Source: Hyperoodon ampullatus (Eukaryota; Chordata; Mammalia; Artiodactyla; Ziphiidae). From it: a stretch of 64,000 nucleotides of DNA. The position numbers and the translations under genes were made by a program. Positions 48,707-60,873 of this stretch are shown here, piece after piece. The DNA is taken from positions 248,001-312,000 of the forward strand of contig CATKHW010000426.1 of the NCBI GenBank assembly GCA_949752795.1, given 5' to 3'. The notes below the pieces were generated by a model. The model worked only from the letters and a program-made list of their open reading frames with translations, was not told where the DNA came from and made no database searches. Every line of letters starts with the position of its first letter. Positions within the stretch are counted from its first letter, which is position 1.

Positions 48707-50445
48707 TGGTGAGATTGGGTGAGCAAATGCAGACGCTTTAAAGCAATAATGCATGGCACCCATTCCATGGGTCCGAACTCTCCAGGTTGAAGGGAATATT
48801 ACTACAGCTATAACATGTGCGGGAAACCTAGAGAACGGACACACTGTGAATACGAAAGGTTTCTAAAACTCAACGAATAGTCTCTCTCCTGGTGCTCCGG
48901 TTTGACTTTCCGTCTGCTTTACTATCAACCTCCCAACTTGGAGAGACAGCCCCTTTAACCTCTTGGTTCGCACAGGTTGCCAATTTGGCAGAGGATGAAA
49001 GCGAAGAGGGAGAACCAATGAGAGAGTAGCTGTTAGGCATTTGGACGGGCACATATCACTGTAATTTCCCAGCAGGAAGAAGAATTAACCAAATTCTCAG
49101 CCACCCACCGGGAACCAGTATAGGTCCTGAACCAAAATTTTGGACTTGCGGTCAGCTCACCAAAAACGAGTTGAAAAATGGAGCTCAGGGGCACAGCAAT
49201 TCACAAACTGGCCGAGTAATAAAGGACAACTATCGTCCAAAAATCTGTTGAGGGAAGGCAACGAGGCGGACTTGAAAGTGAGGCAGAATAGCAGGAAACA
49301 GATTTCAAGAGGTACGTTGGAATCGCCTTTAAAGCACAGGAAGAGGGGCACAACTTCGACAATGACGCACTTGGCCAAAAAGGGCGTATGCGTTTTCTCC
49401 TGAATATATTCAGGAGAAAACGCATACGCCCTTTTTGGCCAAGCAAGCAAGCGGGCAATGCAAATCTGCACTACAAAGAAGTATCACTTCCCACCGGTCA
49501 AAAGGGACATCCACAAAATGTGTAAGAACAAGAAAGGCAAGACAGGCCCTGGAGAACAGGGAACCTTGTTATGCTGATGGGCGGGATGTAAATTGCCAAC
49601 TGCCTCTCTGGAGGAGTGCATTCTGTTCCCTAAAACAAGTAAAGAACAGAGCTACAGAGCCAAGGGCACTACCAGTCTAGGGAATATACCTTGGGAAAAC
49701 TGAAAATCAGTAAGACAGAGCCACCCCAAAATTTAGGGCTGCACTGCATACAAGGACCTCAACTTGGATACACCTTAAGTATCCCAGAAAATATAAACAT
49801 GGTTCAAAAAATTGTGGTACTTACGTACGATGGAATATCCCTCAGCCATGAAATCAATGTCATAAGACCAGTAGCAGCAAAATGGGTGGATTCAGGTACG
49901 ATGATTCTAAGTGAAATAAGTCACACAGAAAAAGAAACTTATCATAAGATATCACTTATGAAGATCCTGTAAACATGGCTACACTTGAACTGAGTTAGGA
50001 AAGAGAACAGTGTCTCACATTTAGAAAACACTCTTATACCTGCTTAAGGGGGAAGGAGAGGTGGGGTGATGCATAAAACCAGAGTTTGATATAAGCACAG
50101 GTACCGTTCCAAAAACCAACTATGGAATAGACAAGACCTACACCGTCCTCAGTGAAAGGGACTCAAAACCCCATATTTCCCGCAGAGGAAAATATCTGAC
50201 TAGTAAGAATCTTAAAACCTATGTATTGATATGTCTCCGTAAGGGAATCAAGTGTGTCTAGACTGGCATAAACATGGCAGCGAGAATCAGCTCAAACCCA
50301 CTATAAAAAGGAATTTCAAAAACAAAACAAAAAAACTGGGAAATTCTTTACAATTCCTTCAGGGTCTCTGATGAAAGCTGGAATGACCCTATCTACAACG
50401 ACAGCTGGATGTGGCATAAGGAGGGACACTTGGGACTGAGAGGAT
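48707..50445 (+). repeat. Repeat unit 29 (right group)
   Basis: 1,739 bp. First full right-group unit: gctataacatgtgcggg, aggtcctg, gtgtaagaacaag, gtgcattctg, actgcatac and ttatacctg. Private changes: agacgcttt, gtctctctcc, gcgaagagg, gaaagtgagg, gacgcac and gggaaccttg. aatcagtaag (49706) is shared with unit 32. The palindrome at 49370-49443 is perfect. Confidence 0.96.
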
Positions 50446-52184
50446 TGGTGAGATTGGGTGAGCAAATGCAGACCCTTTAAAGCAATAATGCATGGCACAC
50501 ATTCCATGGGTCCGAACTCTCCAGGTTGAAGGGAATATTACTACAGCTATAACATGTGCGGGAAACCTAGAGAACGGACACACTGTGAATACGAAAGGTT
50601 TCTAAAACTCAACGAATAAACCCTCTCCTGGTGCTCCGGATTGACTTTCCGGCTGCTTTACTATCAACCTCCCAACTTGGAGAGACAGCCCCTTTAACAT
50701 CTTGGTTCGCACAGGTTGCCAATTTGGCAGAGGATGAAAGGGAAGAGGGAGAACCAATGAGAGAGTAGCTGTTAGGCATTTGGACGGGCACATATCACTG
50801 TAATTTCCCGGCAGGAAGAAAAATTAACCAAATTCTCAGACACCCACCGGGAACCAGTATAGGTCCTGAACCAAAATTTTGGACTTGCGGTCAGCTCTCC
50901 AAAAACGAGTTGAAACATGGAGCTCAGGGACACAGCAATTCACAAACTGGCCGAGTAATAAAGGACAACTATCGTCCAAAAATCTGTTGAGGGAAGGCAA
51001 CGAGGCGGACTTGAAAGCGAGGCAGAATAGCAGGAAACAGATTTCAAGAGGTACGTTGGAATCGCCTTTAAAGCACAGGAAGAGGGGCACAACTTCGACA
51101 ATGATGCACTTGGCCAAAAAGGGCGTATGCGTTTTCTCCTGAATATATTCAGGAGAAAATGCATACGCCCTTTTTGGCCAAGCAAGCAAGCGGGCAATGC
51201 AAATCTGCACTACAAAGAAGTATCACTTCCCACCGGTCAAAAGGGACATCCACAAAATGTGTAAGAACAAGAAAGGCAAGACAGGCCCTGGAGAACAGGG
51301 AGCCTTGTTATGCTGATGGGCGGGATGTAAATTGCCAACTGCCTCTCTGGAGGAGTGCATTCTGTTCCCTAAAAGAAGTAAAGAACAGAGCTACAGAGCC
51401 AGGGGCACTACCAGTCTAGGGAATATACCTTGGGAAAACTGAAAATCAATAAGACAGAGCCACCCCAAAATTTAGGGCTGCACTGCATACAAGGACCTCA
51501 ACTTGGATACACCTTAAGTATCCCAGAAAATATAAACATGGTTCAAAAAATTGTGGTACTTATGTACGATGGAATATCCCTCAGCCATGAAATCAATGTC
51601 ATAAGACCAGTAGCAGCAAAATGGGTGGATTCAGGTACGATGATTCTAAGTGAAATAAGTCACACAGAAAAAGAAACTTATCATAAGATATCACTTATGA
51701 AGATCCTGTAAACATGGCTACACTTGAACTGAGTTAGGAAAGAGAACAGTGTCTCACATTTAGAAAACACTCTTATACCTGCTTAAGGGGGAAGGAGAGG
51801 TGGGGTGATGCATAAAACCAGAGTTTGATATAAGCACAGGTACCGTTCCAAAAACCAACTATGGAATAGACAAGACCTACACCGTCCTCAGTGAAAGGGA
51901 CTCAAAACCCCATATTTCCCGCAGAGGAAAGTATCTGACTAGTAAGAATCTTAAAACCTATGTATTGATATGTCTCCGTAAGGGAATCAAGTGTGTCTAG
52001 ACTGGCATAAACATGGCAGCGAGAATCAGCTCAAACCCACTATAAAAAGGAATTTCAAAAACAAAACAAAAAAACTGGGAAATTCTTTACAATTCCTTCA
52101 GGGTCTCTGATGAAAGCTGGAATGACCCTATCTACAACGACAGCTGGATGTGGCATAAGGAGGGACACTTGGGACTGAGACGAT
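50446..52184 (+). repeat. Repeat unit 30 (right group)
   Basis: 1,739 bp. Markers shared with unit 33: cgaataaaccc (50613), ccggattg, ccggctgc, aacatcttgg, cagacaccc, gctctccaaa, cagggacac, aaaagaagt, caggggcac, cttatgtacg. gaaacatgg (50913) is private. The palindrome at 51109-51182 has one change. Confidence 0.96.
51109..51182. repeat. Palindrome with one C to T change, unit 30
   Basis: Position 52 (51160) is T instead of C, at a former CpG. In + strand RNA this gives a G-U wobble with position 23; in DNA it is a mismatch. Confidence 0.93.
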
Positions 52185-53923
52185 TGGTGAGATTGGGTGA
52201 GCAAATGCAGACCCTTTAAAGCAGTAATGCATGGCACCCATTTCATGGGTCCGAACTCCCCAGGTTGAAGGGAATATTACTACAGCTATAACATGTGCGG
52301 GAAACCTAGAGAACGGACACACTGTGAATACGAAAGGTTTCTAAAACTCAACGCATAGTCCCTCTCCTGGTGCTCCGGTTTGACTTTCCGTCTGCTTTAC
52401 TATCAACCTCCCAACTTGGAGAGACAGCCCCTTTAACCTCTTGGTTCGCACAGGTTGCCAATTTGGCAGAGGATGAAAGGGAAGAGGGAGAACCAATGAG
52501 AGAGTAGCTGTTAGGCATTTGGACGGGCACATATCACTGTAATTTCCCGGCAGGAAGAAGAATTAACCAAATTCTCAGCCACCCACCGGGAACCAGTATA
52601 GGTCCTGAACCAAAATTTTGGACTTGCGGTCAGCTCACCAAAAACGAGTTGAAAAATGGAGCTCAGGGGCACAGCAATTCACAAACTGGCCGAGTAATAA
52701 AGGACAACTATCTTCCAAAAATCTGTTGAGGGAAGGCAACGAGGCGGACTTGAAAGCGAGGCAGAATAGCAGGAAACAGATTTCAAGAGGTACGTTGGAA
52801 TCGCCTTTAAAGCACAGGAAGAGGGGCACAACTTCGACAATGATGCACTTGGCCAAAAAGGGCGTATGCGTTTTCTCCTGAATATATTCAGGAGAAAACG
52901 CATACGCCCTTTTTGGCCAAGCAAGCAAGCGGGCAATGCAAATCTGCACTACAAAGAAGTATCACTTCCCACCGGTCAAAAGGGACATCCACAAAATGTG
53001 TAAGAACAAGAAAGGCAAGACAGGCCCTGGAGAACAGGGAGCCTTGTTATGCTGATGGGCGGGATGTAAATTGCCAACTGCCTCTCTGGAGGAGTGCATT
53101 CTGTTCCCTAAAACAAGTAAAGAACAGAGCTACAGAGCCAAGGGCACTACCAGCCTAGGGAATATACCTTGGGAAAACTGAAAATCAATAAGACAGAGCC
53201 ACCCCAAAATTTAGGGCTGCACTGCATACAAGGACCTCAACTTGGATACACCTTAAGTATCCCAGAAAATATAAACATGGTTCAAAAAATTGTGGTACTT
53301 ACGTACGATGGAATATCCCTCAGCCATGAAATCAATGTCATAAGACCAGTAGCAGCAAAATGGGTGGATTCAGGTACGATGATTCTAAGTGAAATAAGTC
53401 ACACAGAAAAAGAAACTTATCATAAGATATCACTTATGAAGATCCTGTAAACATGGCTACACTTGAACTGAGTTAGGAAAGAGAACAGTGTCTCACATTT
53501 AGAAAACACTCTTATACCTGCTTAAGGGGGAAGGAGAGGTGGGGTGATGCATAAAACCAGAGTTTGATATAAGCACAGGTACCGTTCCAAAAGCCAACTA
53601 TGGAATAGACAAGACCTACACCGTCCTCAGTGAAAGGGACTCAAAACCCCATATTTCCCGCAGAGGAAAGTATCTGACTAGTAAGAATCTTAAAACCTAT
53701 GTATTGATATGTCTCCGTAAGGGAATCAAGTGTGTCTAGACTGGCATAAACATGGCAGCGAGAATCAGCTCAAACCCACTATAAAAAGGAATTTCAAAAA
53801 CAAAACAAAAAAACTGGGAAATTCTTTACAATTCCTTCAGGGTCTCTGATGAAAGCTGGAATGACCCTATCTACAACGACAGCTGGATGTGGCATAAGGA
53901 GGGACACTTGGGACTGAGACGAT
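52185..53923 (+). repeat. Repeat unit 31 (right group)
   Basis: 1,739 bp. Markers shared with unit 34: gcagtaatg, catttcatgg, aacgcatag, tatcttcc (52709), cagcctagg (53151) and aaaagccaac. actccccagg (52255) is private. The palindrome at 52848-52921 is perfect. Confidence 0.96.
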
Positions 53924-55662
53924 TGGTGAGATTGGGTGAGCAAATGCAGACCCTTTAAAGCAATAATGCATGGCACCCATTCCATGAGTCCGAACTCTCC
54001 AGGTTGAAGGGAATATTACTACAGCTATAACATGTGCGGGAAACCTAGAGAACGGACACACTGTGAATACGAAAGGTTTCTAAAACTCAACGCATAGTCC
54101 CTCTCCTGGTGCTCCGGTTTGACTTTCCGTCTGCTTTACTATCAACCTCCCAACTTGGAGAGACAGCCCCTTTAACCTCTTGGTTCGCACAGGTTGCCAA
54201 TTTGGCAGAGGATGAAAGGGAAGAGGGAGAACCAATGAGAGAGTAGCTGTTAGGCATTTGGACGGGCACATATCACTGTAATTTCCCGGCAGGAAGAAGA
54301 ATTAACCAAATTCTCAGCCACCCACCGGGAACCAGTATAGGTCCTGAACCAAAATTTTGGACTTGCGGTCAGCTCACCAAAAACGAGTTGAAAAATGGAG
54401 CTCAGGGGCACAGCAATTCACAAACTGGCCGAGTAATAAAGGACAACTATCTTCCAAAAATCTGTTGAGGGAAGGCAACGAGGCGGACTTGAAAGCGAGG
54501 CAGAATAGCAGGAAACAGATTTCAAGAGGTACGTTGGAATCGCCTTTAAAGCACAGGAAGAGGGGCACAACTTCGACAATGATGCACTTGGCCAAAAAGG
54601 GCGTATGCGTTTTCTCCTGAATATATTCAGGAGAAAACGCATACGCCCTTTTTGGCCAAGCAAGCAAGCGGGCAATGCAAATCTGCACTACAAAGAAGTA
54701 TCACTTCCCACCGGTCAAAAGGGACATCCACAAAATGTGTAAGAACAAGAAAGGCAAGACAGGCCCTGGAGAACAGGGAGCCTTGTTATGCTGATGGGCG
54801 GGATGTAAATTGCCAACTGCCTCTCTGGAGGAGTGCATTCTGTTCCCTAAAACAAGTAAAGAACAGAGCTACAGAGCCAAGGGAACTACCAGTCTAGGGA
54901 ATATACCTTGGGAAAACTGAAAATCAGTAAGACAGAGCCACCCCAAAATTTAGGGCTGCACTGCATACAAGGACCTCAACTTGGATACACCTTAAGTATC
55001 CCAGAAAATATAAACATGGTTCAAAAAATTGTGGTACTTACGTACGATGGAATATCCCTCAGCCATGAAATCAATGTCATAAGACCAGTAGCAGCAAAAT
55101 GGGTGGATTCAGGTACGATGATTCTAAGTGAAATAAGTCACACAGAAAAAGAAACTTATCATAAGATATCACTTATGAAGATCCTGTAAACATGGCTACA
55201 CTTGAACTGAGTTAGGAAAGAGAACAGTGTCTCACATTTAGAAAACACTCTTATACCTGCTTAAGGGGGAAGGAGAGGTGGGGTGATGCATAAAACCAGA
55301 GTTTGATATAAGCACAGGTACCGTTCCAAAAACCAACTATGGAATAGACAAGACCTACACCGTCCTCAGTGAAAGGGACTCAAAACCCCATATTTCCCGC
55401 AGAGGAAAATATCTGACTAGTAAGAATCTTAAAACCTATGTATTGATATGTCTCCGTAAGGGAATCAAGTGTGTCTAGACTGGCATAAACATGGCAGCGA
55501 GAATCAGCTCAAACCCACTATAAAAAGGAATTTCAAAAACAAAACAAAAAAACTGGGAAATTCTTTACAATTCCTTCAGGGTCTCTGATGAAAGCTGGAA
55601 TGACCCTATCTACAACGACAGCTGGATGTGGCATAAGGAGGGACACTTGGGACTGAGACGAT
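53924..55662 (+). repeat. Repeat unit 32 (right group)
   Basis: 1,739 bp. The first half resembles unit 31 (aacgcatag, tatcttcc) and the second half resembles unit 29 (aatcagtaag, 54923), so a 3-unit exchange joins within it. Private: catgagtcc (53983) and gggaactacc (54881). The palindrome at 54587-54660 is perfect. Confidence 0.96.
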
Positions 55663-57401
55663 TGGTGAGATTGGGTGAGCAAATGCAGACCCTTTAAAGC
55701 AATAATGCATGGCACCCATTCCATGGGTCCGAACTCTCCAGGTTGAAGGGAATATTACTACAGCTATAACATGTGCGGGAAACCTAGAGAACGGACACAC
55801 TGTGAATACGAAAGGTTTCTAAAACTCAACGAATAAACCCTCTCCTGGTGCTCCGGATTGACTTTCCGGCTGCTTTACTATCAACCTCCCAACTTGGAGA
55901 GACAGCCCCTTTAACATCTTGGTTCGCACAGGTTGCCAATTTGGCAGAGGATGAAAGGGAAGAGGGAGAACCAATGAGAGAGTAGCTGTTAGGCATTTGG
56001 ACGGGCACATATCACTGTAATTTCCCGGCAGGAAGAAAAATTAACCAAATTCTCAGACACCCACCGGGAACCAGTATAGGTCCTGAACCAAAATTTTGGA
56101 CTTGCGGTCAGCTCTCCAAAAACGAGTTGAAAAATGGAGCTCAGGGACACAGCAATTCACAAACTGGCCGAGTAATAAAGGACAACTATCGTCCAAAAAT
56201 CTGTTGAGGGAAGGCAACGAGGCGGACTTGAAAGCGAGGCAGAATAGCAGGAAACAGATTTCAAGAGGTACGTTGGAATCGCCTTTAAAGCACAGGAAGA
56301 GGGGCACAACTTCGACAATGATGCACTTGGCCAAAAAGGGCGTATGCGTTTTCTCCTGAATATATTCAGGAGAAAATGCATACGCCCTTTTTGGCCAAGC
56401 AAGCAAGCGGGCAATGCAAATCTGCACTACAAAGAAGTATCACTTCCCACCGGTCAAAAGGGACATCCACAAAATGTGTAAGAACAAGAAAGGCAAGACA
56501 GGCCCTGGAGAACAGGGAGCCTTGTTATGCTGATGGGCGGGATGTAAATTGCCAACTGCCTCTCTGGAGGAGTGCATTCTGTTCCCTAAAAGAAGTAAAG
56601 AACAGAGCTACAGAGCCAGGGGCACTACCAGTCTAGGGAATATACCTTGGGAAAACTGAAAATCAATAAGACAGAGCCACCCCAAAATTTAGGGCTGCAC
56701 TGCATACAAGGACCTCAACTTGGATACACCTTAAGTATCCCAGAAAATATAAACATGGTTCAAAAAATTGTGGTACTTATGTACGATGGAATATCCCTCA
56801 GCCATGAAATCAATGTCATAAGACCAGTAGCAGCAAAATGGGTGGATTCAGGTACGATGATTCTAAGTGAAATAAGTCACACAGAAAAAGAAACTTATCA
56901 TAAGATATCACTTATGAAGATCCTGTAAACATGGCTACACTTGAACTGAGTTAGGAAAGAGAACAGTGTCTCACATTTAGAAAACACTCTTATACCTGCT
57001 TAAGGGGGAAGGAGAGGTGGGGTGATGCATAAAACCAGAGTTTGATATAAGCACAGGTACCGTTCCAAAAACCAACTATGGAATAGACAAGACCTACACC
57101 GTCCTCAGTGAAAGGGACTCAAAACCCCATATTTCCCGCAGAGGAAAGTATCTGACTAGTAAGAATCTTAAAACCTATGTATTGATATGTCTCCGTAAGG
57201 GAATCAAGTGTGTCTAGACTGGCATAAACATGGCAGCGAGAATCAGCTCAAACCCACTATAAAAAGGAATTTCAAAAACAAAACAAAAAAACTGGGAAAT
57301 TCTTTACAATTCCTTCAGGGTCTCTGATGAAAGCTGGAATGACCCTATCTACAACGACAGCTGGATGTGGCATAAGGAGGGACACTTGGGACTGAGACGA
57401 T
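55663..57401 (+). repeat. Repeat unit 33 (copy of unit 30)
   Basis: 1,739 bp, 5,217 bp after unit 30 with the same marker set, including the palindrome change. It differs from unit 30 at cacccattcc (55715) and gaaaaatgg. The palindrome is at 56326-56399. Confidence 0.96.
56326..56399. repeat. Palindrome with one C to T change, unit 33
   Basis: It has the same C to T change as unit 30, at 56377, consistent with inheritance through the 5,217-bp duplication. Confidence 0.93.
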
Positions 57402-59140
57402 TGGTGAGATTGGGTGAGCAAATGCAGACCCTTTAAAGCAGTAATGCATGGCACCCATTTCATGGGTCCGAACTCTCCAGGTTGAAGGGAATATCACTAC
57501 AGCTATAACATGTGCGGGAAACCTAGAGAACGGACACACTGTGAATACGAAAGGTTTCTAAAACTCAACGCATAGTCCCTCTCCTGGTGCTCCGGTTTGA
57601 CTTTCCGTCTGCTTTACTATCAACCTCCCAACTTGGAGAGACAGCCCCTTTAACCTCTTGGTTCGCACAGGTTGCCAATTTGGCAGAGGATGAAAGGGAA
57701 GAGGGAGAACCAATGAGAGAGTAGCTGTTAGGCATTTGGACGGGCACATATCACTGTAATTTCCCGGCAGGAAGAAGAATTAACCAAATTCTCAGCCACC
57801 CACCGGGAACCAGTATAGGTCCTGAACCAAAATTTTGGACTTGCGGTCAGCTCACCAAAAACGAGTTGAAAAATGGAGCTCAGGGGCACAGCAATTCACA
57901 AACTGGCCGAGTAATAAAGGACAACTATCTTCCAAAAATCTGTTGAGGGAAGGCAACGAGGCGGACTTGAAAGCGAGGCAGAATAGCAGGAAACAGATTT
58001 CAAGAGGTACGTTGGAATCGCCTTTAAAGCACAGGAAGAGGGGCACAACTTCGACAATGATGCACTTGGCCAAAAAGGGCGTATGCGTTTTCTCCTGAAT
58101 ATATTCAGGAGAAAACGCATACGCCCTTTTTGGCCAAGCAAGCAAGCGGGCAATGCAAATCTGCACTACAAAGAAGTATCACTTCCCACCGGTCAAAAGG
58201 GACATCCACAAAATGTGTAAGAACAAGAAAGGCAAGACAGGCCCTGGAGAACAGGGAGCCTTGTTATGCTGATGGGCGGGATGTAAATTGCCAACTGCCT
58301 CTCTGGAGGAGTGCATTCTGTTCCCTAAAACAAGTAAAGAACAGAGCTACAGAGCCAAGGGCACTACCAGCCTAGGGAATATACCTTGGGAAAACTGAAA
58401 ATCAATAAGACAGAGCCACCCCAAAATTTAGGGCTGCACTGCATACAAGGACCTCAACTTGGATACACCTTAAGTATCCCAGAAAATATAAACATGGTTC
58501 AAAAAATTGTGGTACTTACGTACGATGGAATATCCCTCAGCCATGAAATCAATGTCATAAGACCAGTAGCAGCAAAATGGGTGGATTCAGGTACGATGAT
58601 TCTAAGTGAAATAAGTCACACAGAAAAAGAAACTTATCATAAGATATCACTTATGAAGATCCTGTAAACATGGCTACACTTGAACTGAGTTAGGAAAGAG
58701 AACAGTGTCTCACATTTAGAAAACACTCTTATACCTGCTTAAGGGGGAAGGAGAGGTGGGGTGATGCATAAAACCAGAGTTTGATATAAGCACAGGTACC
58801 GTTCCAAAAGCCAACTATGGAATAGACAAGACCTACACCGTCCTCAGTGAAAGGGACTCAAAACCCCATATTTCCCGCAGAGGAAAGTATCTGACTAGTA
58901 AGAATCTTAAAACCTATGTATTGATATGTCTCCGTAAGGGAATCAAGTGTGTCTAGACTGGCATAAACATGGCAGCGAGAATCAGCTCAAACCCACTATA
59001 AAAAGGAATTTCAAAAACAAAACAAAAAAACTGGGAAATTCTTTACAATTCCTTCAGGGTCTCTGATGAAAGCTGGAATGACCCTATCTACAACGACAGC
59101 TGGATGTGGCATAAGGAGGGACACTTGGGACTGAGACGAT
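57402..59140 (+). repeat. Repeat unit 34 (copy of unit 31)
   Basis: 1,739 bp with the unit 31 markers (gcagtaatg, catttcatgg, tatcttcc, cagcctagg, aaaagccaac). aatatcacta (57491) is private. The palindrome at 58065-58138 is perfect. Confidence 0.96.
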
Positions 59141-60873
59141 TGGTGAGATTGGGTGAGCAAATGCAGACCCTTTAAAGCAATAATGCATGGCACCCATTCC
59201 ATGGGTCCGAACTCTCCAGGTTGAAGGGAATATTACTACAGCTATAACATGTGCGGGAAACCTAGAGAACGGACACACTGTGAATACGAAAGGTTTCTAA
59301 AACTCAACGAATAAACCCTCTCCTGGTGCTCCGGATTGACTTTCCGGCTGCTTTACTATCAACCTCCCAACTTGGAGAGACAGCCCCTTTAACATCTTGG
59401 TTCGCACAATTTGGCAGAGGATGAAAGGGAAGAGGGAGAACCAATGAGAGAGTAGCTGTTAGGCATTTGGACGGGCACATATCACTGTAATTTCCCGGCA
59501 GGAAGAAGAATTAACCAAATTCTCAGCCACCCACCGGGAACCAGTATAGGTCCTGAACCAAAATTTTGGACTTGCGGTCAGCTCACCAAAAACGAGTTGA
59601 AAAATGGGAGCTCAGGGGCACAGCAATTCACAAAACTGGCCGAGTAATAAAGGACAACTATCGTCCAAAAATCTGTTGAGGGAAGGCAACGAGGCGGACT
59701 TGAAAGCGAGGCAGAATAGCACGAAACAGATTTCAAGAGGTACGTTGGAATCGCCTTTAAAGCACAGGAAGAGGGGCACAACTTCGACAATGATGCACTT
59801 GGCCAAAAAGGGCGTATGCGTTTTCTCCTGAATATATTCAGGAGAAAACGCATATGCCCTTTTTGGCCAAGCAAGCAAGCGGGCAATGCAAATCTGCACT
59901 ACAAAGAAGTATCACTTCCCACCGGTCAAGAGGGACATCCACAAAATGTGTAAGAACAAGAAAGGCAAGACAGGCCCTGGAGAACAGGGAGCCTTGTTAT
60001 GCTGATGGGCGGGATGTAAATTGCCAACTGCCTCTCTGGAGGAGTGCATTCTGTTCCCTAAAACAAGTAAAGAACAGAGCTACAGAGCCAAGGGCACTAC
60101 CAGTCTAGGGAATATACCTTGGGAAAACTGAAAATCAATAAGACAGAGCCACCACAAAATTTAGGGCTGCACTGCATACAAGGACCTCAACTTGGATACA
60201 CCTTAAGTATCCCAGAAAATATAAACATGGTTCAAAAAATTGTGGTACTTACGTACGATGGAATATCCCTCAGCCATGAAATCAATGTCATAAGACCAGT
60301 AGCAGCAAAATGGGTGGATTCAGGTACGATGATTCTAAGTGAAATAAGTCACACAGAAAAAGAAACTTATCATAAGATATCACTTATGAAGATCCTGTAA
60401 ACATGGCTACACTTGAACTGAGTTAGGAAAGAGAACAGTGTCTCACATTTAGAAAACACTCTTATACCTGCTTAAGGGGGAAGGAGAGGTGGGGTGATGC
60501 ATAAAACCAGAGTTTGATATAAGCACAGGTACCGTTCCAAAAACCAACTATGGAATAGACAAGACCTACACCATGCTCAGTGAAAGGGACTCAAAACCCC
60601 ATATTTCCCGCAGAGGAAAATATCTGACTAGTAAGAATCTTAAAACCTATGTATTGATATGTCTCCATAAGGGAATCAAGTGTGTCTAGACTGGCATAAA
60701 CATGGCAGCGAGAATCAGCTCAAACCCACTATAAAAAGGAATTTCAAAAACAAAACAAAAAAACTGGGAAATTCTTTACAATTCCTTCAGGGTCTCTGAT
60801 GAAAGCTGGAATGACCCTATCTACAACGACAGCTGGATGTGGCATAAGGAGGGACACTTGGGACTGAGACGAT
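59141..60873 (+). repeat. Repeat unit 35 (right group, shortest unit)
   Basis: 1,733 bp. Its start matches units 30/33 (cgaataaaccc, ccggattg) but the remainder does not. It has an 8-bp deletion after 59408, +1 G at 59606-59608 and +1 A at 59632-59635. Private substitutions include gcacgaaac, gtcaagaggg, caccacaaa and accatgctc. The palindrome at 59798-59871 has one change. Confidence 0.95.
59798..59871. repeat. Palindrome with one C to T change, unit 35
   Basis: Position 58 (59855) is T instead of C, again at a CpG. It would pair as G-U with position 17 in + strand RNA. It arose independently of the change in units 30 and 33. Confidence 0.93.

Larger units (their letters stand above)
49691..54907 (+). 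repeat. 3-unit higher-order block, copy 1 (right group)
   Basis: From aatcagtaag in unit 29 through unit 30, unit 31 and the first half of unit 32. It recurs at an offset of exactly 5,217 bp (3 x 1,739). Ends are set by informative variants and are approximate. Confidence 0.85.
54908..59290 (+). repeat. 3-unit higher-order block, copy 2 (right group)
   Basis: Second half of unit 32 through unit 34. It carries the markers of units 30 and 31 in units 33 and 34. By unit 35 the match fails: cgaataaaccc is present where the copy predicts aacgcatag. Confidence 0.83.
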
